A stretch of DNA of 64,000 nt, taken from assembly GCA_963277665.1 (NCBI GenBank), contig OY728143.1:531498394-531562393 (forward strand), given 5' to 3'. Shown one piece after another: positions 32,441 to 43,900 of this stretch (positions are counted from its first letter, which is position 1; every line of letters starts with the position of its first letter). Source of the stretch: Viscum album (lineage: Eukaryota > Streptophyta > Magnoliopsida > Santalales > Viscaceae). The notes under the pieces were generated by a model. It did not search any database. It was not told the DNA's origin and saw only the letters and a list, made by a program, of their open reading frames with translations. Position numbers and translations under genes: made by a program.

Positions 32441-35400
32441 TTGCCGTATAAGCTAAAAAAACATTCTTCTCGTACTTTTTTCGGAAAAGTCAAAAAGTAC
32501 CTCGTATGAAAAACGACAAAAGATTCCTTTCATATCTTTTACTAAAAACTCAACAAAGGGTAAAATTGGATATAAACTATTTTTTAAGGATATAAATATT
32601 ACATATTTAGGAAACATGGATGTGGATGATAAAATACACCCCATTAAATACCAATGTAAAAAAAATATCGGATAAAAATGAGATTGTGATATTTCCCTTA
32701 CCTTAGGTCCGATATGCTTTGTAGATGTCCGAACCTCCTATATAATAATTTAAATAATGTTATTCACTTATTCCAGAATGATACTTATTTTTATGATAAC
32801 ATATATGGTAATATTCTTAGCTTCATAGTAGTAATATTTCATTGCTACTTGTTATTCGGGTGTTTATAACTTTTTGTTCTTATGCGTGTTTTATCAAATA
32901 AATTCTTATTCTTCTCTTTAGGTTATAGATACCTCATTTCCAGATTTTTATTAGTGTAATATATATCATATTCATTCATTCAATTCATTTATATAGTCAT
33001 TATGAAATGAGTATCATGTAGAACGAGTCACATCACATCGTGGAGAGGGTATTCCGTACGTACGCATGAGTGATGATATCGTTCCTATGATCGTGGAATT
33101 GTATTGGAGTGTATGTATACTATTTCAGAATCAGTATTACTTTATAATAGTCATATATAGTCATTATTTACACCATTATACCAATCCATGTAAGGTGGTG
33201 GTGGAAAATAGATTACCCCACGACGTGGAGACGGTATTCCGTACGTACGCATGTGTGGTGATTTCTTTTTCCGTAGGATGGATAGATGGTGAAATAGGGT
33301 TGTTTCATACATATAATAACATATCAGTATATTATTGATACTGATGTTATTAATTCATAATGAAACAACTAAAGAAGAAGAAGTGGAAGAAGAAATAAAG
33401 ATGAAAGAATCGGTAACGGACATTACCTCTTCTTTGATGTGCTTCTTTGAGACCACCTTTTGGGGCACTAAAATAGGTCTTTCAAGAAGACCAGAACCTC
33501 TAAGATGTTTCTATGGAAGTGTAGAGGAGAAATTGGTAGGGGTTGGCCGAGCTTGAAGGCTCATAGTGGTGTGAGGAAGAGGGGGAGGAGGAGCCCTTTT
33601 ATAAGGGAGGAGAGGGGCTCTTTTGGAAAAACAAAAAATACTATTTTATTATAAAGACAGGTTTGGTTTTAAATAGCTCCAAATTGATTTATTTATAAGG
33701 TAGGGTGGGAATGGGTCTAAATACTCTAATCCAATATAATTTAGGCAAGTTTAGGTTCCTATTTTAACCTTATCATTTAGATTTTACATTATGTTAAATA
33801 ATTTTACTTTTACAGTGTCTTCTTGTGTTCTTATACTATAAGGTTAATAAACATACTATAAGCAGCCAAACGAACCCCAAGTTGTTTATTATTAATATAT
33901 ATAACCTTATCTAAGTCATTTGGCCGAACCTTAGACTTTTAGGAATAAAATAACAATTACTAATATATTATTTGTTTTAAAAACTATTTTATGTCAATTT
34001 TGACACAATTTTGTAATTAATTTTTGTGCAAATCATAACAGAATGATTAGTTCGAACACAGTTAATTAAATCAATACTATTATGTAATACTATTCTATAA
34101 AATTATTTTAATTCATAAAAAGTCTCAAATTACATTTATTTTGGTGTTTATAACATCAATTATGTCAATATTTCATTAATAAGATAATTACTGCATCATC
34201 TTTGTGTCATAAATAAATTAAATTATTTGATGTCTAAAAATTTAAAATAAAATACCGTTATGTAGGAAGTTTTTTTATCTTTTTAATGAGTATTTATAGT
34301 CTAATTTATCTTATGTATAACCCCATATTAAAAAGTTATTTACTTATTAAACTTTGATTTTAACTATTTTAACCCTTCTTTAAATAAATTAATAATAAAT
34401 GTCCTAATCTATTCCATGTGGGCCTAAATATTCATATTTTATTCCTAATGTTGTTTTTTGTCGAATTACACTTGTCCAATAGAATTAGGACATGTGTTAG
34501 GGTAATAATAATATCATTTTTACCCTTAATTACCCTATTTACTTTTAACCGTGGCAAAAAAAGTAAAAAGTTACTATTCACCAAAAATTATTTTCAACTC
34601 ATTGAACCACATTTTAGTTACTAAAATCAACCGTGTCTCTCGGATTTTTGAAATTCCACTCATAGAAGCGGTAAAATTATGTTTTATGAAAAATTAATTT
34701 TTTTAACTACCACTTATTGGTTTCACTATTAATCAAAAAATGAAAGTTTCCAGAAAAATTACAAAAAGTAGTCCTAAGCAATATTTGATATTATGAATTC
34801 AAAAATGATGTCTATTTTACCAAATTAAAAACATATCAGTTGCATTAATTAATTTAAAAATTAATTCCCGTCGTCAAAACAAATAGCGTGTTCTTAAGAT
34901 ATAATAACTATCAAAAGATTGACATTTGTTTATGTATGGTTTAAATGTGAAATTACATCCAATAACCAACATTGTATTAAAATGATAAAATATATATTCT
35001 AAATATACTTGAAAACTACTCAAATTAATAATTTATCACTATTAATTATTTCGATTAAAAAGGTTTTTTTTAATTAAAATTTAGTAATTTTCACTATTCA
35101 TCATAAAATGAAAGTTATCTGAAAAGTAAAAAAATTTCACCCTAAGCTAATTTCGATATTCTGAATCCAAAAATGAAGTCCATTTTGAAAAATAAAAATT
35201 ACAATATTTCAAAAATTGGTTATTACTATTCATAACGGCTAGTTTTAATAATATTTTAAAAACATATCATTGTTTAGCGAAACTCTGTATTGCGTACAAC
35301 ACACGCTATCGCGGAAGGTCGCGCTGGCGTGTAATGCAAGGAAAGTCAAGGATGTTTGTTGTGCATGCTCCTATTGGTGTAGCGTATAACACAAGACATT

Positions 35401-35447
35401 AATGAAATTAAAAAAGAATATTTTTCATAAAATCTCGGGGTGTTACA
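32441..35447 (-). mobile_element. Gypsy element 1 5' LTR, proximal part
   Basis: Read on the minus strand this begins TGTAACACCCCGAGATTTTATG at 35447 and continues to the copia insertion. It holds TATAAAA (plus coordinates 33597-33603), the donor GGTAATG (about 33425) and palindromic motifs at 33031-33070 and 33217-33254. Joined with 19683-20689 it totals about 4.01 kb, against 4,007 bp for the partner LTR. Confidence 0.92.
33597..33603 (-). promoter_or_regulatory. TATA box of gypsy element 1 5' LTR
   Basis: TATAAAA on the minus strand in the conserved context CCCT-TATAAAA-GGG. It would drive transcription leftward into gag. Confidence 0.6.
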
Positions 35448-36824
35448 ATAACAATGCATATGATTCTTTAATAAGTCAATTAACCTTATTTAAACCATAT
35501 TACAGGAGGTTCGGATTCATACGAAGCATATCAGACCTATGTTAAGAGAAAATCTCACAATCTCATTTTTATCCGAGATTGTTTGTACTTTGGTATTTAC
35601 TAGGCTATATTTTATCATCCACATCCATGTTTTCTCAATATGTAATATTATTTCCATCCTTCTACAATTGATTAAATCCAATTTTACCCTTCGGTGAGTA
35701 ATTAGTAAATGATATGAAAGGAATCTTTTGTCGTTTTTTCATACGAGGTACTTTTTGACTTTTTTGGCCAAAGTACGAGAAGAATGTTTTTTTAACTTAT
35801 ATGGAATGAATGGATTTTTAGAATATTATTTCCAAGAATCTTCCTTTACATGTTTTGAAGTTTATTTTTTTCAACTTTTTTTAGTTTAAAATTGTATGAC
35901 ATGTTAAAAAAGGAAAAATGTTTTTGAAGTAGAAATGATATTTTCCACCAGAATGGAGTTCAAGTGTTTTATCAAAATTAATTTCTATATAAGATAAAAT
36001 AGGGTTCTATTTCTATACCTATTTTTACATTGATTTGATTTTTTTATGATGGAATTAATTTTATGTTGTCCTTTTATCTAATATGGGTTATGATGGGATG
36101 ATGTTTAAGAATCCCTTTTTTTACATGGGTTATGCTATGATGTATTATTTATGATTTTCTGGAACAGATAAGAATAGTTTCATTATGAGACGGGAGGGAC
36201 CTATATATTTCCTTCCATTTCATTGGGTAAATATTTATATCTAATGAGGTAGACATTTCTATAATGACATGTTAAACCAGTTCAGTGATACAGGATTGAA
36301 TGAGGAGTGAACTCGGTTCTGTAATGAACTTTGTCCTCTATGATGGTCTTGGAAATGATCCTTGACTAATATGAAATGATTTTCTATGATTATGTGTGTA
36401 TTCCACAACGTTTCATGTATTAAGTTATGATTATTTGGGATTACTTTTCATTACTATGATTTATCCCAAGATATTAAGATCTCTTTTGCAGGTTAAGATT
36501 TTCAAAATGTTATGTCCTTATGAATATGATATGATTGATATTTCTTTTGTTTACCATTACTGAGAATTTGAGCTCACCATTTTGTATGTTTTCTTTTCCC
36601 CAGGTCAGGAAGAAGGATATTAAGTAGGATATTTCAAAAAGTGACTCTTGATATGATGAAATAAATGGGAGACAATATAGATGATTTTATGAAATAGTTG
36701 TTTATGTTTCCCAGTTTCTAAAGAAAGTATACCTATACGGTCCTTCATGGTTTTTTTATATGTTGTAATAAGTATGCTTCAACTCTAATGTAATAACAAT
36801 GTATGTAATGTATGGGTCGTTATA
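35448..36824 (+). mobile_element. Gypsy element 2 5' LTR, right part
   Basis: It resumes at ATAAC and runs to GGGTCGTTATA at 36824 (CA end mutated to TA), one base before the primer site. It includes the acceptor-like TTTTCTTTTCCCCAG at 36589-36603. Confidence 0.92.
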
Positions 36825-36825
36825 G

Positions 36826-36838
36826 TTGGTATTAGAGG
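36826..36838 (+). other. Primer-binding site of gypsy element 2
   Basis: TTGGTATTAGAGG, a one-base decay (C to T) of the TTGGTATCAGAGG seen in element 1. Confidence 0.8.
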
Positions 36839-37046
36839 AAAGGTATAGTCAACCATTGGAAACTAGGATGTGAAAGCCTTAGTAAGAACCCTAAGGATAT
36901 GTCTAAGCATAGAACACAATCTTAGTGTTTTAGAAATGTCCATGAAAAACCTATGATAAGAACTTAAGTGTGAAATTTTATTCTTGATTATGTGGTTTTC
37001 CTATTATGATTACTGTTGCTCACACTATACTTCTTGATTTTAGTCA

Positions 37047-38033
37047 ATGGCTGGAATCCGATGGAACCGTGTTAATGATGAATACGATGGGAAATGCAAT
37101 GATTGTCCCCCAGAGAAACCAAATGTTATGGTAGATGGAATGATAAATATTGTAGACATGCTCACACAACTTTCTCTTGCTACGAACCATGCATGACTTC
37201 CAAACGAGCAAAGGAAGGAGCAACATTCTATTCAATCATTAATGAGGCAGCGTCCACCTTCATTCAATAGGTCTTCTGATCCTTTAGTAGATGAAAAATG
37301 GATTAGTACCACTGAAAAGATATTTTTAGTTCTACAATGTTCTGAAAAGGACAAAGTCATCTTAGCAGTGTATCATTTGGAAGGATATGCTGATCAATGG
37401 TGGAATATTATCAAGAATATGAGGCAAACCGATGAAATTGAGTCCATGGAATGGGATGAGTTCAAGAAATTATTTTTCAATAAGTACTTCCCTCGTATTC
37501 TTCGAACAAAAATGGGGAAGGAGTTTCTTGAACTGAAGCAAAAGGATGATGAATCGGTTGGTACCTACGATGCTAATTTTACAAGACTTTCAAGGTACGC
37601 TTCTGAAATTATTATCAAATCTGAGAGTAAAATCGATCGATTTTTTTGTGGCCTAAAACCAAGTCTTTTAAGGGCGTTATCCATAAGGGACTTCAACAGC
37701 TATGAGGAAATTGTTCAATGTGCTCTCAAGGTTGAGATGGAGATTGGAGTAACTCATCCGTCATATGGGTTTGATATGAAGAGGAAAATGGAATTCAAAG
37801 GAAAATCTAAAGACCACACTAAAAAGAAGATGATTTTTGCTTTATGCTCAAATTATGGAAAGAAACATGGAGGGAATTGTCTTAATGGGACAAGAAAATG
37901 TTATAAGTTTGCAAAAGAAGGTCATCGGGCAGTTGAATGTTGAAATAATGCGAATAGGATTTCTAATGATGCAAACAAAGATAGGGAAACACAGAATGAA
38001 CCTCCTACACTTAAATGATTCAAGTGAAAAGAG
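37047..38033 (+). pseudogene. gag: Gag of gypsy element 2, broken
   Basis: The frame starts at ATG 37047. It is interrupted by TGA at 37194 (Gly codon in element 1), TGA at 37941 just after the zinc knuckle, and further stops near 38017-38030. The long open part at 37242-37940 covers the retrotransposon gag domain, including an HLEGYADQWW motif and LKQKDDESVG. The zinc knuckle reads CYKFAKEGHRAVEC: the second Cys has become Phe, so metal binding is lost. Protease follows in the same frame. Collinearity with gag of element 1 is nearly complete. Confidence 0.9.
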
Positions 38034-38620
38034 ATGAGGCATTATTCCAATAAATTCCCAAATCCAAGGGTTGTTGATAATGATAGAAGTCAACAAACTC
38101 TTAGGGCCAAAGAAAAAAGAAAGTCACATGCAATTACAATCGGTGATGTGGAGTACGAAAAAAAAGTGGTGAATGGTACAGTTACCATCCACTCTAAAGT
38201 AGAAAATGTTTTATTTGATTCTGGATCCACCCAGTATTTATTTATGAAGAATTTTATAAGGGTATCCTTGTATTACCTCAACAATTAGATGTTGAGTTAG
38301 CTGTTACAACTCTTAATGGCACAATGGTCACATCAAAAGTTTATAATTATTCTCTGAATGAAGTTTGTTGGAAAGTTATTCCTGCAAATCTTGTGATCCA
38401 TCCTATAGTGGAATTTCATGTGATTCTTGGAATGGATTGGCTTTCTTTATATGGAGCTCATATCAATTGCCAAAGAAGGGTAATCACATTTAATATTCTA
38501 GATCAATCTATGATCGTCTATCAATGCAAGGATGAATATAAGCTTCCAGAGGAAATTTATTCCATCATATGGGTCTTGATTCCAATAAATGAAGGTTATT
38601 TATCTCAAATGGTTGTATAG
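38034..38620 (+). pseudogene. Aspartic protease region of gypsy element 2
   Basis: It carries the catalytic triad LFDSGST at about 38213-38233, preceded by the usual hydrophobic strand. A frameshift near 38260 moves the rest (38324-38620; HVILGMDWL strand) into another frame. It would mature the Gag-Pol polyprotein, but is inactive as it stands. Confidence 0.85.
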
Positions 38621-38689
38621 AATCCCACGATTTAGAATATTCCCATTTGTATGAGTGTTTGATGATGTATTTCTGGAGTAATTGTCAGG

Positions 38690-39227
38690 TCTTCCACCAA
38701 ATCGTGAAGTTGAGTTTTCAATAGAACTTATACCGGGTGCTTTGCCTATTTCAATGACACATGATAGAATGGAACCAATTGAGTTGCAGGAATTGAAGAA
38801 GAAACTCCAAGAGAATCTTGATAAATGATTCATAAGCCCTAGTGCGTCACCTTGGGGAGCACCTATTTTGTTTGTTAAGAAGATATATGGATCAATGAGA
38901 CTCTACATTGATTATCGAGAACTTAACAAGATCATGATCAAGAACAATTATCCTCTCCCACACATTGATGAATTATTTGACCAATTACGCGGAGCTCAAT
39001 ACTTTTCCAAGATTGATCTTCATTCAAGGTATCATCAATTAAGGGTCAAAAGGGATGATATACCAAAGAAAACTTTCAATAAAAGGTATGGACACTATGA
39101 ATTTATAGTGATTCCATTTGGTCTTACTAATGCCCCTGCTATCTTCATTGATCTGATGAATAGAGTCTTTAGAGAATATCTTGATCAGTTTGTTGTAGAC
39201 TTTATAGACGATATTCTTGTCTATTAA
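38690..39227 (+). pseudogene. Reverse transcriptase of gypsy element 2
   Basis: It contains the canonical chromovirus landmarks in order: IDYRELN (about 38908), [33 protein letters not shown] and the catalytic FIDD at 39201-39212. The open part is 38868-39227. The connection to the protease is broken by stops (including TGA at 38827) and a frame change, and TAA follows at 39225. Confidence 0.92.
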
Positions 39228-39930
39228 ATGATAAAGGAAGAACATGAAGATCACTTTAGAATTGTATTGAAGACCCTGAGAAAGGAGAAGTTTTATGCCA
39301 AATTTACCATGTGTGGATTTTGGCTTCAAAAAGTTGCCTGTTTGGGTCACATAATCTCAAAAGAGGGGATATCTGTGGATCCAGCAAAAAAATAGGTTAT
39401 CGAAAGATGGTCGAGACCAACAACAATAATTGAGATCCGAAGTTTTCTAGGATTTCTTGTGTGAAATTTTTTTCACGATTATCTAATCCACTCACAATGT
39501 TGACTCGAAAATGAGTTAAGTTCATGTAGATGGAGGAGTGTGAAGAAAATTTCAAAGAATTGAAAATGGTTATCTAGTGCACCTGTGCTCACACTTCCTT
39601 GTAGTGGATAAAGGTTTGGGATCTATAGTGATGCATCCAATAAGTAATTGGGGTGTGTTCTCATGGAAGACGATATGGTGATATCTTATGCCTCACAAAA
39701 GTTGAAAATTCATGAGCAAAATTACCCAACTCATGATTTGGAGTTAGCTGCGATAATCTCTTCAATAAAGATTTGGATGCATTATCTTTGTGGTGAAAGG
39801 TGTGATATGTATACTAATCACAAAAGTTTAAAGTATATTTTTCACACAAAAGGAGCTTAATATCCACCAAAGAAGATGGTTTGAGTAGATTAAGGATTAC
39901 GAATTCTCAATTCATTACCACCCGAGGAAT
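39228..39930 (+). pseudogene. RNase H region of gypsy element 2
   Basis: This is the connection and RNase H domain. The segment 39648-39860 has [30 protein letters not shown] and [11 protein letters not shown], typical of Ty3-gypsy RNase H. The stretch before it (39230-39640) is shifted and stop-rich. A frame change follows at about 39860-39935. Confidence 0.88.
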
Positions 39931-39936
39931 GAAAAC

Positions 39937-41280
39937 ATGGTGGCAGACAGATTAAGTGGACAAGAGCATGCTATCATATCCATGATGAGTATCACAAAAG
40001 ATCTGATATTTATGGATTTACAAAGGATTGATCTTGTAATTATAATGGAAGGGGAAAAATCTTATCTTTCTCAAATGAAAGTTAAACCATCTATACATGT
40101 AAAGATTAAAGAGGCACAAAAAGAAGATGTAGAGTTACAAAAGAAGGTGAGAAATGTTCCTGAATTCAACCTTGATTGTGATGGGATAATATGGTTCAGG
40201 AATAGGGTGTGTGTTCCTCCAATCCCCGAATTAAAGGAGTTGCTGGATGAAGCTCATAGTTCTTCATTCTCTATTCACACTGGAAGCACGAATATGTATA
40301 GGGACCTGAAAGAATACTTCTGGTGGGATGGAATGAAAAGAGATGTTGATGAATATGTCTCTCGATGCTTGGTTTTTTAGAAAGTTAATGTTGAGAGAGA
40401 GAAGTCTAAGGAGATGTTACAACAATTACCCATACTCGAATGGAAATGGGAAAACATCACTATGGAATTTGTCCCCTGACTTCCTAAAACATCCAAAAGA
40501 AATAATGCTATCTATGTTATAGTTGATTGTCTTTCGAAGTCAGAAAACATCATTACTATTAGGGAAGAATTCTCTCTAGATCAGCATGTCAGGATATATG
40601 TAAAGGAAGTGGTAAAATTGCATGGAGTACTACTTTCTATTTTATCTGATCGGGATCTGAGGTTTACCTCGAAGTTCTGGAAAAGTCTTCAGCATACTCT
40701 AGATACAGAGTTGAGTTTCAACACTGCTTATTATCCTCAAACAGATGGTCAGTCTGAGAGGACAATTCAAACAATAAAAGACATGTTATGAGATTTCACT
40801 ATGGATTTCAAAGGGGGTTTGGATCAACACCTACCTTTGGTTGAATTTTCCTATAATAATATCCTTCACACCAGTATTCATATGGATCCTTATGAAGCTC
40901 TCTCTGGAAAGAAATGCAGAACTCCAACTTGTTGGGATGAAGTTAGGGAAAGAAAGCTATTAGGACATGATCTTGTTGATGAGATGACAGAAAAAGTCTG
41001 ATCTATTCAACAACACATAAGAGTAGCTCAGAGTCAACAAAATAGTTATTCTGATAATCAAAGAAAAGACCTAGAGTTCGAAGTGGGTGATAAAGTGTTC
41101 TTACAAATATCTCTTTGGAAGAGAGTAATGATATTTGGGAAGAGGGGAAAGCTGAGCCCTAGGTATATCAGTCTTTTTAACATACTAGATTATGATGGGA
41201 AGGTAGATTATCAATTGGAGCTTCCAACGAATCTCTCTCAAGTTCATGATGTGTTCCACGTATCTCTCATGAGAAAGTAA
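39937..41280 (+). pseudogene. Integrase of gypsy element 2, broken
   Basis: One frame covers the HHCC zinc domain, catalytic core and C-terminal GPY-like region, with four nonsense codons: TAG 40378, TGA 40477, TGA 40789 and TGA 40999. The zinc domain has its two His (HSSSFSIH), but the second Cys of CxxC is lost. The first catalytic Asp is replaced by Glu (ITMEFV where the family has MDF). The other two acidic residues are present, in LSDRDLRF and in TDGQSER. The C-terminal part ends DVFHVSLMRK, as usual before the chromodomain. Confidence 0.92.
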
Positions 41281-41329
41281 CATACCCAATCCTTCACATG
41301 TACTAAGCTCAGAAGTTGTATAGCTGGAG

Positions 41330-41520
41330 AAAAATATTTCTTATGAAGAACAGCCGATAGAGATTATGGATCGTTGCGAAAAAGTTCTACGGAACATGAC
41401 CACTCACTTGGTGAATGTTTTATGGATGAACCACCACTTATAATAGGCTACATAGGATCTTGAGGATACAATGAGGGAGAGGTATCCTAATCTGTTTATT
41501 ACGAAGTGACGAATTTCGAG
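41330..41520 (+). pseudogene. Chromodomain at the integrase C-terminus
   Basis: In a shifted frame from about 41342 the sequence reads YEEQPIEIMDRCEKVLRN, and later, after another frame change, DLEDTMRERYPNLF. A TAG at about 41455 stands where the family has the conserved Trp of ATWE. This is the Tekay-type chromodomain, thought to steer integration to heterochromatin. It is the main support for placing the element among chromoviruses. Confidence 0.85.
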
Positions 41521-41532
41521 GGAGAAATTAAT

Positions 41533-41548
41533 TTCAAGGGGGGTAGAA
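41533..41548 (+). other. Polypurine tract of gypsy element 2
   Basis: TTCAAGGGGGGTAGAA directly before the 3' LTR start at 41549. Confidence 0.9.
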
Positions 41549-43326
41549 TGTAACACCCTGATATTTTATGAGGAGTATATTTTTTTATGTATTATGTTAT
41601 ACGCAAAAGAATCTTTCACTAAACACGACACTATCTTGGCTTGTGTTACACGCAATCACGACCTTCCTCGATAGAGTGTGTAGTAAGCAATACCGAGTTT
41701 CACTAAACAACGATATATTATTATTATATAATGAACTAGCCGGTATGAATATTATTAACTGAATTTTAAATTTTATAACATTCTAAATCATCTTAAACAT
41801 TTTCTAGACTGATTTATGAAAACAAAATCAGTTTTCAGATAAAAGAATTATTTTAAAAAAAATGCATTTTTACTGCCTTTTGATGGCGCACACATTTTAA
41901 ATAAAGGTTTTGAAATGTTTATAAGATCGATTTGAAAAAAGAAAATTATTATTTGAAATCAGGATATAAAAATTTACTTTGGATAAATTTTTCATATTAT
42001 TCTGGTAACTTTCATATTTTGATGAATAGTAAAAACACGCTATATTTTAATTAAAAACAACTTTTTTCATCGCAATAATTTTTATGGAAATATTATCTTT
42101 TTAATTGGTTTTAAAGTTTAATTAGAATATATTTTTACCATTTAATACTATGTTGGTCATTGGAATTAATTTGACTATGAAATTGGACATAAACAAGTGA
42201 TGATCTTTTGATAGTTATTGTTTCTTAAAAACACACTATTTATTTTGATAACATGAATTACATTTAAAATTAATTAATTCCAATTCAATGTTTTGAATTT
42301 GAAAAAATAGATATCATATCTGAATTCCGAATATCAAATATATATTAGGATGAATTTTTGGTATTTTTCTGAAAAACTTGAATTTTTGATAAATAGTGAA
42401 AACAATAAGTTTTTGGTTAAAACCAACTTTTTTTTAAATAATCATTTATTTGATTTAAATTTATTTTAGGTAAAAATAGATACATAATCCTTATATATGT
42501 TCAATGAAATTCATTTGAATCATTTTGTAAAAATTTTAGATTTATAAAAAATTGTATTGAACTTTTCACTGTCTTTTACCCACCTCCTTGGAGCTTTTGC
42601 AATTGTTCATAAGACTTAATTTTACCACTTATGTGAGTTGAATTTCAAAAATCTGAGATACACAGTTAATATCATGGAGTAAAAATTGGTTCAATTAGAA
42701 AAAAATAATTTTTTTGTGGATATAAACTTTTTACTTTTATTTACCACGGTTAAAAGTAAATATGGTAATTCAAGGTTAAAAGAAAATTATAATAATTCAA
42801 AATTACAATAAAACATGTCCAAAACATATTGAATGAGTAATGGGCGACCATTTAAATCCTTGGGTCGATTTTGGGACCCCATTGAGCCACTTATGAAAGA
42901 CAATGACACATTAGATTAATTAATTTAATGTAGAGACAAAATTGGAATTAACAAAAATTTCTTTAGTAATTAATTTTTATAAGGGGATATATAAATTATA
43001 TTTTCGACTATAAATATTAAATGGAAAGATAAAAATATTTCCTACATGTTATTATTTTTTTTATAATTTTTAGAAATCAGATAAATTAAATTATTTATGA
43101 CATAATAATGATGAAGTATTTACCTCATTAAAAAAATATTGAAATAAATAAGATTATAATGATTAAAATATATTCCAAAACATATCCAATTCTGATTAGA
43201 TGATTTTATTTCGACCATGAGTCATAGTATCTTCATCTTTAATGATTTATGGACCTTTTAAAACCGAATATAAGTTTATAATAAAATATTATTTTCACAC
43301 TTTCCAAAGGTGCCCCTCTGCACCCT

Positions 43327-43333
43327 TATAAAA
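43327..43333 (+). promoter_or_regulatory. TATA box of gypsy element 2 3' LTR
   Basis: TATAAAA in CCCT-TATAAAA-GGG. A C/T-rich leader and the donor-like site follow about 170 bp downstream. Confidence 0.6.
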
Positions 43334-43675
43334 GGGAACCTCCTCTCTCTCCTCCTCACACCACATTGAGCCTTCAAGATCGGCCAAACCCTGCCCACAT
43401 AACATCCCAATTTCCTTATAAACGTACTAAAGGTACTGGTCTTATCAAAAGACCAACTCTAGTTCCCTAAGAGAAAGTTTAAAGGAGGCACTTCGAAGAA
43501 GAGGTAATACCTTCTACCGTTTTCTTCAAGTTCCATTATTCTTCTACTCCCTCTTCTTTAGTTGTTTCATTATGAGGTAATAACATCATTATCCCTAATA
43601 TACTGATATGTTATTATAAATATGAAACAACCATATTTCACCTCTTATCCATCCTATGGTAAACAAAATCACTGC

Positions 43676-43900
43676 GCGTGCGTACGTACGGAATACCATC
43701 TCCACCCCGTGGTGTAATATGTTTTCCACCACCACCTTACATGGATGGATATAATGGTTTAAATAAATAACTATATATGATTATTGTAAAGTGGTATTGA
43801 TTCTGAAATATTATGCATTCACTTCAATAAAATTCCACGATCATGGGAATGATATCATCGCTCGCGCGTTCGTACGGCCTACCGTCTACACGATGTGATG
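43676..43900 (+). promoter_or_regulatory. Paired palindromic GC-rich motif in the LTR
   Basis: Copies at 43676-43714 (CGTGCGTACGTACGGAATAC) and 43861-43900, both followed by CCGTCTCCACG-like sequence and about 185 bp apart. They are GC islands inside a very AT-rich LTR. Confidence 0.6.

Larger units (their letters stand above)
12948..35447 (-). mobile_element. Non-autonomous gag-only gypsy element 1 (TR-GAG-like), interrupted
   Basis: Minus-strand element with two LTRs of about 4.0 kb: the 3' LTR at 12948-16954, and the 5' LTR at 19683-20689 plus 32441-35447, split by the copia insertion. Primer site at 19669-19681, gag at 18449-19422, polypurine tract at 16955-16970, and a perfect ATAAC target duplication. 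The internal region is only 2.73 kb, against 4.7 kb in element 2. Homology to element 2 covers gag plus the start of the protease region, and then the last ~45 bp. RT, RNase H and integrase are absent. This is the layout of terminal-repeat elements with only GAG. The LTRs are a diverged subfamily of those of element 2. Confidence 0.9.

Noticed and set aside
32453..33556. Small frames within the gypsy 1 LTR (for example 33066-33338, 33335-33556, and the similar 14595-14846)
   Set aside because: They are LTR noncoding sequence. The longest simply read through the palindromic motif and promoter region.
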